Origin: Tannerellaceae bacterium
GTDB taxonomy: Bacteria; Bacteroidota; Bacteroidia; Bacteroidales; Tannerellaceae
Length of the DNA stretch: 39,526 nucleotides
Assembly: GCA_031266215.1 (NCBI GenBank)
Contig: JAISBL010000035.1
Span: 1-39,526, forward strand
Direction: 5' to 3'
The translations under genes were made by a program, and so were the position numbers. Below are positions 1 through 8,400 of this stretch, piece by piece (positions within the stretch are counted from its first letter, which is position 1; each line of letters starts with the position of its first letter). The notes under the pieces are model-generated. The model did not search any database. It was not told where the DNA came from and was given only the letters and a program-made list of their open reading frames with translations.

Positions 1-67
1 GATCGCAACGACCAACTACACGAGGATCGGGTACCGATTCAAAATACTGGGATAAGGAATGTTTCAT
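1..67 (-). CDS. ISAs1-family transposase, N-terminal fragment (runs off window)
   Basis: Reading the minus strand from the ATG at 67 gives 22 codons to the window edge: MKHSLSQYFESVPDPR followed by VVGRCD. The DPR-x-x-x-R-C-D pattern is characteristic of the N-terminus of ISAs1 (H-repeat-associated) transposases, where it precedes the H-K-L-x-D-I-L segment. A minus-strand TACCTTTG box at 72-79 lies only four bases before the ATG, so it may not be this gene's promoter. The fragment is short; recognition rests on this motif alone. Whether the full transposase is intact cannot be seen here. Confidence 0.7.
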   Translation of the reverse strand, partial: MKHSLSQYFESVPDPRVVGRCD

Positions 68-117
68 ACAACAAAGGTATAACTTCTTGAAAATCTTATT
101 TTGATGCGGTTGCCCTA
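1..117 (-). mobile_element. Left-edge fragment of an ISAs1-type insertion sequence
   Basis: The transposase fragment at 1-67 implies an insertion sequence entering from the left. The likely outer end is near 106-117, where the minus strand reads TAGGGCAACCGC, a plausible terminal inverted repeat starting about 50 bases upstream of the transposase ATG. The other end and any target duplication lie outside the window, so the boundary is an inference. Confidence 0.45.
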
Positions 118-133
118 AAAGTTTACGCCGTTG

Positions 134-165
134 TTGCTCTATTATGTATTACTGTGTTACCTTTG
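134..165 (+). promoter_or_regulatory. Bacteroidetes-type -33/-7 promoter for the threonine dehydrogenase gene
   Basis: TTG at 134-136, a 21-base spacer and a perfect TACCTTTG (TAnnTTTG) at 158-165. The ATG follows 28 bases after the -7 box. This shows that in-frame codons upstream of 194 are not translated. Confidence 0.7.
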
Positions 166-193
166 CCGACGAATCTATAAATATAAAAACGCA

Positions 194-1141
194 ATGAAAA
201 ATGTATTGATTATTGGCTCTACCGGGCAGATTGGTACTGAGTTAACGCTGGAACTGAGAAAACGCTACCAAGGAAATGTAGTTGCCGGGTATATACCCGG
301 AGCAGAGCCCAAAGGCGAGTTGCTGGAGACCGGGCCTGCGGAAATAGTAGACATCACAAGCGGCAGCCAGATAGCCGAGGTGGTGTCAACCTATAAGATT
401 GATACCATATACAACCTGGCGGCGCTTCTGTCCGCCGTAGCCGAAGCCAAACCCCAACTGGCATGGAAGGTTGGGATGGACGGGCTTTTTAATGTGCTGG
501 AAGTAGCCCGGCAGTATAAATGCGCCGTCTTTACGCCAAGTTCGATCGGAGTGTTCGGCAATAACACGCCAAAAGACAAGACGCCGCAGGACACCATACG
601 CAATCCCCGCACCATGTACGGAGTGACCAAAGTAGGCGGTGAGCTGCTGAGCGACTACTACTACATCCGTTTCGGCGTAGACACACGTTCGGTCAGGTTC
701 CCCGGATTAATTTCCTACATCGCCCCTCCGGGCGGGGGAACGACCGATTATGCGGTAGACATCTATTATTCCGCCATCAGGGGAACCCGCTTTGTATGCC
801 CGATAGCGGCCGGCACATTCATGGATATGATGTATATGCCCGACGCCCTGCATGCCGCTATCCAACTGATGGAAGCCGACCCGGCCCGTCTGGTGCACCG
901 TAATGCTTTCAATGTCGCGGCAATGAGCTTCGACCCGGAGATCATATATGAAAACATCCGCAGGTATGTCCCTGATTTCACAATGGCGTACGACGTTGAC
1001 CCGCTCCGGCAGTCCATCGCCGATTCATGGCCAAACTCGCTTGACGACACCTGCGCCAGGGAAGAATGGGACTGGCGGCCTGCTTATGATCTGGACATGA
1101 TGACACAGGATATGCTTTCGAAGCTCAGGGCGCGTATCTGA
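194..1141 (+). CDS. SDR-type L-threonine 3-dehydrogenase (NAD-dependent epimerase family)
   Basis: 315 aa. It probably oxidises L-threonine with NAD to 2-amino-3-ketobutyrate, which kbl then cleaves to glycine and acetyl-CoA. An N-terminal Rossmann motif G8-S-T-G11-Q-I-G14 and the catalytic Y142-x-x-x-K146 pair are present. The later FPGLISY...PGGGTTDYAV stretch is typical of the extended-SDR threonine dehydrogenases (Flavobacterium frigidimaris type) rather than sugar-nucleotide epimerases. Length fits the family. The ATG at 194 was chosen because the longer reading frame from 131 runs through the promoter. kbl is often adjacent in Bacteroides but is not in the window; an insertion sequence sits on that side. 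Confidence 0.85.
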   Translation: MKNVLIIGSTGQIGTELTLELRKRYQGNVVAGYIPGAEPKGELLETGPAEIVDITSGSQIAEVVSTYKIDTIYNLAALLSAVAEAKPQLAWKVGMDGLFNVLEVARQYKCAVFTPSSIGVFGNNTPKDKTPQDTIRNPRTMYGVTKVGGELLSDYYYIRFGVDTRSVRFPGLISYIAPPGGGTTDYAVDIYYSAIRGTRFVCPIAAGTFMDMMYMPDALHAAIQLMEADPARLVHRNAFNVAAMSFDPEIIYENIRRYVPDFTMAYDVDPLRQSIADSWPNSLDDTCAREEWDWRPAYDLDMMTQDMLSKLRARI

Positions 1142-1151
1142 AAAATAATAC

Positions 1152-1159
1152 TACCTTTG
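1152..1159 (+). promoter_or_regulatory. -7 box upstream of the transglycosylase gene
   Basis: Perfect TACCTTTG, 10 bases after the preceding stop codon and 16 bases before the ATG at 1176. No convincing -33 element is seen at the expected distance, so it is a weaker candidate than the 134-165 promoter. Confidence 0.5.
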
Positions 1160-1175
1160 GTGATATTTTTCCGGT

Positions 1176-3035
1176 ATGAGAAAACGAAGATCATCACGAC
1201 ATCATCGTATAAGAAAATATATCACCATCGGTCTTGTTATCGTATCTGCTGTAATTTGTTTGTACGCTCTGGCGTCAGTCGCGGCAAAGCATTATGCCGG
1301 ACGCAGGTTGCAGGCCATAGAAAAGCAATACGGCCTGGACATACGTTACAACTCTGTTTCCCTCAATGGATATAACAGCCTTCTGGTTGACGGGTTCACG
1401 GCCCTCTACAGCGATCCCGGCGTACTGGTATATGCCAGGTCTTTCGTGATAAAAGCAAATTTTTGGAAGTCGACCTTCTCAAAAGAGGATGTAAAGGGAT
1501 TCGAGATAAACGAACTGCATATTCTCTATAATAACCCGGCGAGGCTTACTGCCGGCCAGCCGCGTTATGCTTCGTACATCGAACAGGCATTGAAGAAAAC
1601 CGCATTCATATCGGCCTTCCTGCCACCATACGTTTCCGTAAATAACATATATCTGACTTACCGCGATAAAGAAGGCGAGCAGACCTGCCATATCCCACGG
1701 TTCGTGATAGCAGGCAGTCGCTTTGAGGCGGAGGCCCCGGGAGAATGGATATGCCGGGGAACGTGCCGTACGGGAGACATCTCCGGGATAAACCTGCGCC
1801 TGTACGCCGGGGAGCATGGGAAGATAACCCTGCCTCTGGTTACCGCTCATACAAACGCAACAGTGAAACTCGACACCTTAGCCGTCGAACTGCAGGCAGG
1901 AAAAAGCAGGAACGGCATACAGGCGCTTCAGGGGAAGATAGGCGTAAAAGGACTGTCGCTTTACCATAAGAGTTTATCAAGAGACACTATAAATGTCGGC
2001 AAAGGAATGGTAAGCTACAGGCTGTTTGTGGGGGAGAACTTCATTGAAGTGGACAGCAGCGCTACAACAGTGCGCTACAACCGGCTTCGCTTCAGCCCCT
2101 TTTTACGGATAGAAGAAAACGGCAGCATGAAGATAAGGGCGGCTCTGGATAAGGACAACTTCCCGGCCGACGACCTGTTTACCTCACTGCCCGCAGGACT
2201 GTTCGGCAATCTGGACGGACTGAGGGCATCAGGCGCCTTGTCCGCCCACTTCCTGCTTGACGTGGATATGGCAAAGGTAGAAGACCTGGTATTCGAGTCG
2301 GTCGTACAACCCCGTAATCTCAGGATCGTGAAGTATGGTAATACCGACCTGCGCAAGATGAGCAAACCCTTCATCCATCGCGTATACAGTAAAGGCAGGC
2401 TGATACGCAGCTTTGAGGTAGGCGGCCATAACCCCGACTTCCGGCCTTTCGGAGCCATATCTCACTACCTGCCGCCGGCCATCATGCATGGCGAGGATTT
2501 CGCTTTCTACGAACACCGGGGGTTTTATCCCGAAGCTTTTCATAAGTCGCTTGTGGAGAATATTCAGACAGGCAGCTTCCAGCGGGGCGCGAGCACGCTC
2601 AGCATGCAGTTGGTGAAGAACGTCTTCCTGAACCAGGATAAGACGATGGCCCGCAAGATTGAAGAGATCATGATAGTATGGCTGATAGAGAACAACCGCC
2701 TTACTTCCAAATCACGCATGTTCGAGGTATACATGAATATCATCGAATGGGGCCCCAATGTATACGGGATAACCGAAGCCGCCCGTTTTTACTTCTCCAA
2801 AGACCCCTCCGCCCTTACTCTGTCCGAATGTATCTTCCTCGCCTACATCATACCCAATCCGGGGCATATACAGAATTATTTCAGCGGCCTGCGCCTGAGA
2901 TACACCTACTACGAGTTCTTCACCAACGCCGTCAGGCGACTGGCCCAGAGGAATATTATAAGCCCTGAAGACGCGGCCGGCGCCGACCCGAACATCAACT
3001 TCAGGGGGCCGGTGTCGGCATATCTGACAAGATAA
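1176..3035 (+). CDS. Monofunctional GT51 peptidoglycan transglycosylase with long periplasmic N-terminal region
   Basis: 619 aa. It should polymerise lipid II into glycan strands on the periplasmic face of the inner membrane. A single transmembrane helix spans about residues 15-38. A roughly 390-residue beta-rich region without a recognised enzyme signature follows. The GT51 domain comes late, about residues 435-565: E440-D-F-A-F-Y-E-H (catalytic Glu), RGASTLSMQ, RKIEE and FEVYMN. There is no transpeptidase domain after it, so it cannot cross-link. The order is unusual, since monofunctional transglycosylases are normally about 240 aa; similar long proteins occur in Bacteroidetes. It converges with the histidine kinase, two bases apart. 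Confidence 0.85.
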   Translation: MRKRRSSRHHRIRKYITIGLVIVSAVICLYALASVAAKHYAGRRLQAIEKQYGLDIRYNSVSLNGYNSLLVDGFTALYSDPGVLVYARSFVIKANFWKSTFSKEDVKGFEINELHILYNNPARLTAGQPRYASYIEQALKKTAFISAFLPPYVSVNNIYLTYRDKEGEQTCHIPRFVIAGSRFEAEAPGEWICRGTCRTGDISGINLRLYAGEHGKITLPLVTAHTNATVKLDTLAVELQAGKSRNGIQALQGKIGVKGLSLYHKSLSRDTINVGKGMVSYRLFVGENFIEVDSSATTVRYNRLRFSPFLRIEENGSMKIRAALDKDNFPADDLFTSLPAGLFGNLDGLRASGALSAHFLLDVDMAKVEDLVFESVVQPRNLRIVKYGNTDLRKMSKPFIHRVYSKGRLIRSFEVGGHNPDFRPFGAISHYLPPAIMHGEDFAFYEHRGFYPEAFHKSLVENIQTGSFQRGASTLSMQLVKNVFLNQDKTMARKIEEIMIVWLIENNRLTSKSRMFEVYMNIIEWGPNVYGITEAARFYFSKDPSALTLSECIFLAYIIPNPGHIQNYFSGLRLRYTYYEFFTNAVRRLAQRNIISPEDAAGADPNINFRGPVSAYLTR

Positions 3036-3037
3036 AC

Positions 3038-3892
3038 CTATCGTACGTGCTGGAAATCTATACGCACCTTTGTCCCTTCGTTAAGCGCCGAAGAGATAGC
3101 CACCTCTGCGCCGTAAGCGCGGAGGATGCGTAGCGACAGGCTCAGCCCGATGCCGTTCCCGGCAAATCCGCGCGTATTCGTCGCCCTGTAAAAAGGCTGG
3201 AAGACGCGGCCCAGCTCTTCGGCCGGGATGCCTATGCCCTGGTCCCTGATCTCCAGCACAGAACCCCTCAGGCGTATATCCACCATCCTGTCGGCAGAGT
3301 ATTTGAGCGCATTACCGATGATATTATCAAGGGCCATCTTAAGCAAATGAGGGTTCATGTCAAACATAAAAGCGAAATTGTCGGGAGCAAACTGTATGCG
3401 TTTCTCCATATACTGCATCATAAACTCGGCCAGTATAACAGTCTCCGAGGCCGTTCTCAGTATCTCGTCCTCGCCTTTTGACAGGAACATCAGGTGCTTC
3501 ATCAGTTGTATGATGCGTTGCGCCTCCGAAGCTATCCGGTGGAGCGAGGCCTGGTACTGGGAGGGCGAACGCTCCTTCATAAGGCTGATCTCACACTCGC
3601 CCTGTATCGCGGTCAGGGGGTTGTTAAGCTCGTGGGAGGCGTTACTGATAAAGGACTTCTCGCTCTGGTAAGCGCTCTCTATCCATGCCGTCATCTCGTT
3701 GGCATAACGTCTGGCCACCACGTATACAAGCAGTCCGTTCGCCGCGAGGGATGCAACCAGCAGCCCTATCCTGTAAAGCGGCCCCAGGCCGGGGAAAAGA
3801 ACAACGGCGAGGTAAAACAGGAGGGAAACGGCGCTTACCGCCCCAACCGTCACCCAGGCGTACCGGCGCGCTGTTTTCCTGCCCGATTCCAT
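3038..3892 (-). CDS. Sensor histidine kinase with minimal sensor (intramembrane-sensing type)
   Basis: 284 aa. Two transmembrane helices (about residues 13-33 and 41-60) are separated by only a few residues, leaving no real periplasmic sensor and no HAMP domain. The DHp helix has the phospho-acceptor H87 in FISNASHELNNPLTAIQGE. The ATPase domain shows N-box (DNIIGNALKYS), G1 (DQGIGIP), F-box (FQPFYRATN) and G2 (GNGIGL). The ATG at 3892 is used because a longer frame would read through the response regulator. Start and stop overlap by one base (TAATG), so the two are translationally coupled. The stimulus is unknown. Confidence 0.9.
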   Translation of the reverse strand: MESGRKTARRYAWVTVGAVSAVSLLFYLAVVLFPGLGPLYRIGLLVASLAANGLLVYVVARRYANEMTAWIESAYQSEKSFISNASHELNNPLTAIQGECEISLMKERSPSQYQASLHRIASEAQRIIQLMKHLMFLSKGEDEILRTASETVILAEFMMQYMEKRIQFAPDNFAFMFDMNPHLLKMALDNIIGNALKYSADRMVDIRLRGSVLEIRDQGIGIPAEELGRVFQPFYRATNTRGFAGNGIGLSLSLRILRAYGAEVAISSALNEGTKVRIDFQHVR

Positions 3893-4569
3893 TACGCTTC
3901 CATCCGGTAACCTACGCCGGAGACGGTATGTATCAGTCTGGTGTCGAAATCCCGGTCTATCTTCGTCCTCAGATAGTTGACGTATACATCCACCACGTTC
4001 ATGTTGCGGCCGACATCCTTGTCCCATACCTGTCTTATGATACTTTGCCGGGTCAGGGCCGTTCCCTGATTGAGCATCAGGTATTCAAGGAGCCGGTATT
4101 CGCGCACGGTAAGATCAGCGGCAACCCCTCCGCGTATGACGCGGTGAGTTTCTTTCTCCAGCGTCAGGTCGCCGCAGGTGAGAACAGGATGGTCGTCCGG
4201 CGCGGCTTTCGTGCGGCGCGACAGGGCCTGTATCCTTGCTTCCAGTTCTGCGAAGCTGAAGGGTTTGACCAGATAATCATCCGCCCCGGCCTCTAGGCCC
4301 TTCACTATATCTTCGGTCGTTCCAAGGGCCGTCAGCATGATCACGGGCGAAGCATATCCGTAAGCCGCCCTGTACCTCCGGCACAACTCCAGCCCGTTCA
4401 TCCCCGGCATGATAACGTCAAGTACCAGCAACCCGAAACGCTCCCTTTGCACAAGTTCCCAACCGGCCTCTCCGTCGGGCGCTGTCATCGCTTCATGCCC
4501 GGATTCGCGCAATCCCTGTTCAATAAAGGAGGCTATATTAACTTCGTCTTCAACTATAAGTATCTTCAT
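3892..4569 (-). CDS. OmpR/PhoB-family response regulator
   Basis: 225 aa. N-terminal receiver with the acidic pair E7/D8, phospho-acceptor D51 in LLVLDVIMPGMNG and the conserved K in LVKPFSF. The C-terminal winged-helix domain (about residues 128-225) has the YLRTKID...HTVSGVGYRME signature of OmpR-type DNA-binding domains. It is first in the operon and overlaps the kinase gene by one base. Targets are unknown; the long repeat-bearing intergenic region immediately upstream is a candidate regulatory region. Confidence 0.92.
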   Translation of the reverse strand: MKILIVEDEVNIASFIEQGLRESGHEAMTAPDGEAGWELVQRERFGLLVLDVIMPGMNGLELCRRYRAAYGYASPVIMLTALGTTEDIVKGLEAGADDYLVKPFSFAELEARIQALSRRTKAAPDDHPVLTCGDLTLEKETHRVIRGGVAADLTVREYRLLEYLMLNQGTALTRQSIIRQVWDKDVGRNMNVVDVYVNYLRTKIDRDFDTRLIHTVSGVGYRMEA

Positions 4570-4583
4570 ACGGGTGTTTTCTG

Positions 4584-4591
4584 CAAAGATA
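4584..4591 (-). promoter_or_regulatory. -7 box for the two-component operon
   Basis: Minus strand reads TATCTTTG (TAnnTTTG), 14 bases upstream of the ATG at 4569. No clear -33 element is visible. The first tandem repeat array begins about 74 bases further upstream. Confidence 0.5.
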
Positions 4592-4664
4592 CTTCAAATA
4601 ATCAAGCCCCGCAGGTGAGGGGCGATTGTGCGTATCCTGCAACCGGTGACGGGTTGCCTTTCCG

Positions 4665-4779
4665 CGTAAGCCGGTCTTCCCTTATCTGGTAAGCCGGTCT
4701 TCCCTGACCTGGTAAGCCGGTCTTCCCATACCTGGTAAACTGCTCTTCCCATAACTGGTAAGTCGGTCTTCCCTGACCG
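4665..4779. repeat. Tandem array A: five 23-bp units
   Basis: Units start at 4665, 4688, 4711, 4734 and 4757 with exact 23-bp spacing. Each has an imperfect dyad GGTAAG-N5-CTTCCC followed by a variable TGACCT or CATACCT tail. The fourth unit is the most diverged. The array lies upstream of the response-regulator promoter. No unique spacers separate the units, so it is not a CRISPR. Confidence 0.9.
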
Positions 4780-4934
4780 GAGGGAACCGGTGTCCGGGGT
4801 AAGAAAAGCAAAAAGAAGCGTAGCGAAGTTCTCCACAGCAATAACGGCGGGAAAGGCATTAACTAAGGACGGCACATAGCGCAAAGGAAACTGTCCGGCA
4901 GACAGATAGCTTCCTTCCTGTCCGCCCCGCTTTC

Positions 4935-5026
4935 GGCAGGGTGTTTACCTGACGCCTGGTAAGGTGCTTACCAAAGGCCTGGTAAAGCACTTGCCAAAAG
5001 TCCCGGTAAATACCCTGCCGGGGAAC
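4935..5026. repeat. Tandem array B: four ~23-bp units
   Basis: Units start at 4935, 4958, 4981 and about 5005. The best unit holds a perfect hyphenated dyad GGTAAG-GTG-CTTACC, followed by AAAGGCCT. The flanking units keep the spacing but have substitutions. The GGTAAG half-site matches array A and the AAGGTGCTT core matches array C. Confidence 0.8.
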
Positions 5027-5080
5027 CGGTTGCTGCGACGCATCCCCGCCGCCGGACCCGGCTTTTTACACGGCGTTTTT

Positions 5081-5248
5081 TGAAGGTGCTTCATAGCCCT
5101 TATGAAGGTGCTTCATAAAGCCCTTTGAAGATGCTTCATAAGGCCCTTTGAAGGTCCTTCATAAGGGCTATGAAGGTCCTTCAAAAATACTGACGAAGCG
5201 CCTTCTCAGGCATCAGTGAAGTATCTTCTTAATTATTAGTGAAATATC
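5081..5248. repeat. Tandem array C: five clear 22-23-bp units plus decayed copies
   Basis: Units start at 5081, 5103, 5126, 5149 and 5171, carrying TGAAG-GTG-CTTCA with a linker like TAAGGCCCTT. Beyond 5190, degenerate copies follow (TGACGAAGCGCCTTC, TGAAGTATCTTC, TGAAATATCC), as if the array decays toward 5250. The dyad is perfect in the first units, and the second half-site stays CTTCA even where the loop changes to GTC or ATG. Confidence 0.85.
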
Positions 5249-5325
5249 CTGCCTGATCCCTCTCTGTCGCCGTCAATGATGATGAGCGGGGGGAGGGGTT
5301 GGTTTTCCTGTATCGAACTAAAGTT

Positions 5326-5348
5326 GGTAATCCGGCCTTCCCCTGCAG
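5326..5348. repeat. Orphan diverged unit of array A type
   Basis: GGTAATCCGG then CCTTCCCCTG matches the array A unit at most positions, but stands alone about 550 bases away from that array, beyond arrays B and C. Apart from this unit and the terminator at 5396-5445, I see nothing recognisable in 5250-5465. Confidence 0.5.
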
Positions 5349-5395
5349 AACGGGCCGGTGGAGATGGAAGGGAGACAGGGTAGGGGAGAGGGGTG

Positions 5396-5445
5396 AAAAA
5401 GAGAGGGCGCCGGCCGAAGGATCAACTCCTCCGGTGGCGCCCTCT
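5396..5445 (-). terminator. Intrinsic terminator of the cobalamin-regulated operon
   Basis: A 10-bp perfect stem, AGAGGGCGCC (5402-5411) with GGCGCCCTCT (5436-5445), is followed on the minus strand by CTTTTT (T-run opposite 5396-5400). It sits about 20 bases after the stop codon of the BtuG-like gene. Confidence 0.8.
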
Positions 5446-5465
5446 GCCAGTTAAGTGTATGCCGC

Positions 5466-8400
5466 TTAGCGGGCGCGGGCTACGAACTTGATCGTAACTG
5501 CGCCGTCAGGGGCCGCTGCCGTCAGGATGTATACACCCTGCGCCAGTGATACGTCGAACCGTTCTGCCGGACTGCCGACACGGAAGCGCCCTACCGTCTG
5601 GCCGGTTATCGACGTAAGCGTACAGTCGGCGCCTTCGAAGCCGTCAACGTACAGCGTGCCGCCGGAGTACGATACCCTTGCGGAGGCTGCCGCCGGGTCG
5701 TTCGTGCCGACAGGCATGCCGCGGGTTGTGAACGACACCACCTCGGTCTGTATCACCTCGGCCTTGCCGGCCGTCTCGCGCACCGCTTCCACGTATACAA
5801 CGTAAGGCGTGCCGGGAGACAGGTAGGCGAGCGGAACCGAAAGCGACTGCAACGGGGCCGCCGCGCGTAGTGTTATCGTGCCGTCGGGCGTCACCTTAAG
5901 CGTCAGGAAGGGTTTAAGCGCTCCCCTGTCGATGCTGTAGACGTGGACAAGGTAGTACGAGGCCATGCCGACGCGCGGGAAGGCGACCGTCGCGTCGCCC
6001 TCGCCTACGGAACTTACCGTCACCTGCGAAGGCTTCGCGCTGACCGATACGGCGCACGAGGCCGATACGCTTCCGATGCGGGCCGTCACCATACACGTAC
6101 CGCCCGCTATACCTATCACAACGCCGTTTGACGTCACCTCGGCAATACGCGGGTCGGAGCTGCTCCACTCTACCGTCCTGCCTGCCTGTGGCGGGGTTAC
6201 GGTTACGGTAAGCGTAGAACGTTCGCCTTCGATCACCGTCAGCGATACGGTGTTAAGTTCAAGCCTGTATGCCGGTTCCGAAGGCAGGGCGCTGACCGTC
6301 ACCACGCAGGTATCGGCCTTGCCCTTAGACACGTCGCGCACAATGATGTTCGCCGTGCCGGGGGTGAGGGCCGTTACCAGTCCGGCCTGCGTCACACTGG
6401 CTACCGGCGTATTGGCGCTGCGCCAGTCAACCCTGAAGTGCTGCGGGGCCGTGAGGGCCAGTTGAAGTGTCTGCCCGGTATACAGAGCAGACGTATGCCG
6501 GATAAGCTCAAACGGGTTCTCCTCTACAACAGGCGGGGTCGCCGCGCCGGCGCTGACCGTTACAGCCAGGTCGTGCGTCACCACCTTACCGTTGGAGTTG
6601 AACCGTAGCGTGAGGGTCGTAATCTCGTCGGCTTCCACCTCCCTCAGCGGGGCGATGATGAGCGAGTCGTTACGCACGACGGCCGAGATAAGCTCCCGGT
6701 CGAAGCCCGCGACTATACTCTTCACGATGGCCGCTTCGGGACTGTCTGCATCCGTGACCTTATCGCCAAGATAGATACGCCTTTCGCCATCTATGGACAG
6801 TTCCGCCGGAGCCACGCTGCCGACTACCGGCGCCTCAAGGTCGGTGAAGACCGGCATAGCCACGTACCACCAGTGGTTTTGCATCGGATACTCTTCGGCT
6901 ATCTGCTTTGTCGCGGGGTCGATGCGCAGCGTCGTCCATACGTTGGTGCTGATGGCCCCCCTCTGGATGGAGAAATAGAGGTCGTTAGTCACCGGGTGAA
7001 CGCCGAAGGCGCCGCCGTAACCATGCCACCGGTCGCCGTCGTAGCCGGCAAGGTCGAAGATGGTCTCGGCCTGGCTGGTCTTTGGGTCGAAGGCTATTAT
7101 ACGCTTACTTTCCCACGAAGAGCCGGCTACCCAGTACAGCCGTCCGTCCTGTTTGCCCGCCGCCATAGGCGTAAGCTGCCACGCCCCCCACGTAGAGGAG
7201 GGGAGGATAAAGCCTGCGGGAAGGTCTGCTACTGTGGTCTCAAGAGTGTAGGGGTCAATCTTTACCAGTATGTTGGTAGCACTGTCGTCACCGAGCGAAC
7301 CGCCGGCGTTGGCGTCGGAAGACGCGCAGCTCCAGATGTAACCGTCATTATCCAGCGTCAGCGAGAAGTAGTAATGATCATCAAGGACAGTCTCAATCCG
7401 GTGCGTCAGGGCGTTTATCACCAGCAGGCCAACGTTCTGCTTTGCAGCAAAGACGCGGTCGCCCACGCGCAGCATGGCCCCGACCTGGCCGGAGTAAAGT
7501 CCGCCGCCGCTCTCCGTGCCCTCTATCACGTCTCCGACAGCCATATTGCGTATGTCAAAGCGCACTATATTGGCCGACGTGCTGATGTATCCCGTAGAGT
7601 CATCCACGCCGAGGAAGGTACGGCCGTCGCCGCCGCCAATGTCGTCAAAGCCTGCCACCTTATGCAGCGTCCGGGCGTCGGCCACCACAAGGCGCCCGCC
7701 GCCGCGAATGGCGTCGTCGTTGCGATCATGCTCCTGCTTGGAGACAAAGTAGAACCTGTCGCCATAGATAGCCCCGTGCTGGGCGGTAGCGCCAAAGGTC
7801 TCGGCGCCGCCGTTAGCCGCCGTGTAGGCGTTGTAGTGCCATCCGTAAGGGCTGAGGAAGTTGACCGTACTGTTCTTGTGCTGAAACCAGTCCTCGTTGA
7901 CAAAGAACACCCCGTCGGTGTACTCCGTCAGGTCGGGGGCCAGCACGGTTACTATTACCGAGTCAACAGCTTCCGGATGTTCATAGCCTTCCGCATCCGT
8001 GGGGTAGTAACCATCGGCGCTTATACGCACGATAGCCCTGCCCGCCTTAAGAGGCGTTATGTTGAGGAATGAGTTGTACGGTTCCCCATCTGCAGGCGCC
8101 CCGCCGGTCTGCCCTATCTTCGTCACACTGGCCTGCACCACGGTGGGGTCGGAGTTGTAAAGAGTGATGGGAGAGAACATATTGAGGCCGTCGCTGAAGT
8201 TGATCCTGTTCATGCCGAAACCTTCCGTCTGGCCTATAGTGGCCGTGATCCCACCCCGCGTGGTGAGGCGGAGGGTGTATTTGGGCACGGGTGGCGCTTC
8301 GGGCTCGTCGGAGTAGAGTGACTGGATGGCGCCGCTATGCGTGGCCACGGTGTAATCTATCTCACGGCCCAGTGCGTCATGGGTAGGGAAGTCAACGTCT

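Noticed and set aside
4594..4884. Minus-strand frames across array A with repeated TRSGKTGLP-like peptides
   Set aside because: They translate the 23-bp repeat; no promoter, conserved domain or codon bias supports a gene.
6873..8072. A 399-codon open frame on the plus strand opposite the BtuG-like gene
   Set aside because: It runs antisense through the propeller region, has no recognisable domain and no promoter, and is explained by the high G+C of the real gene.
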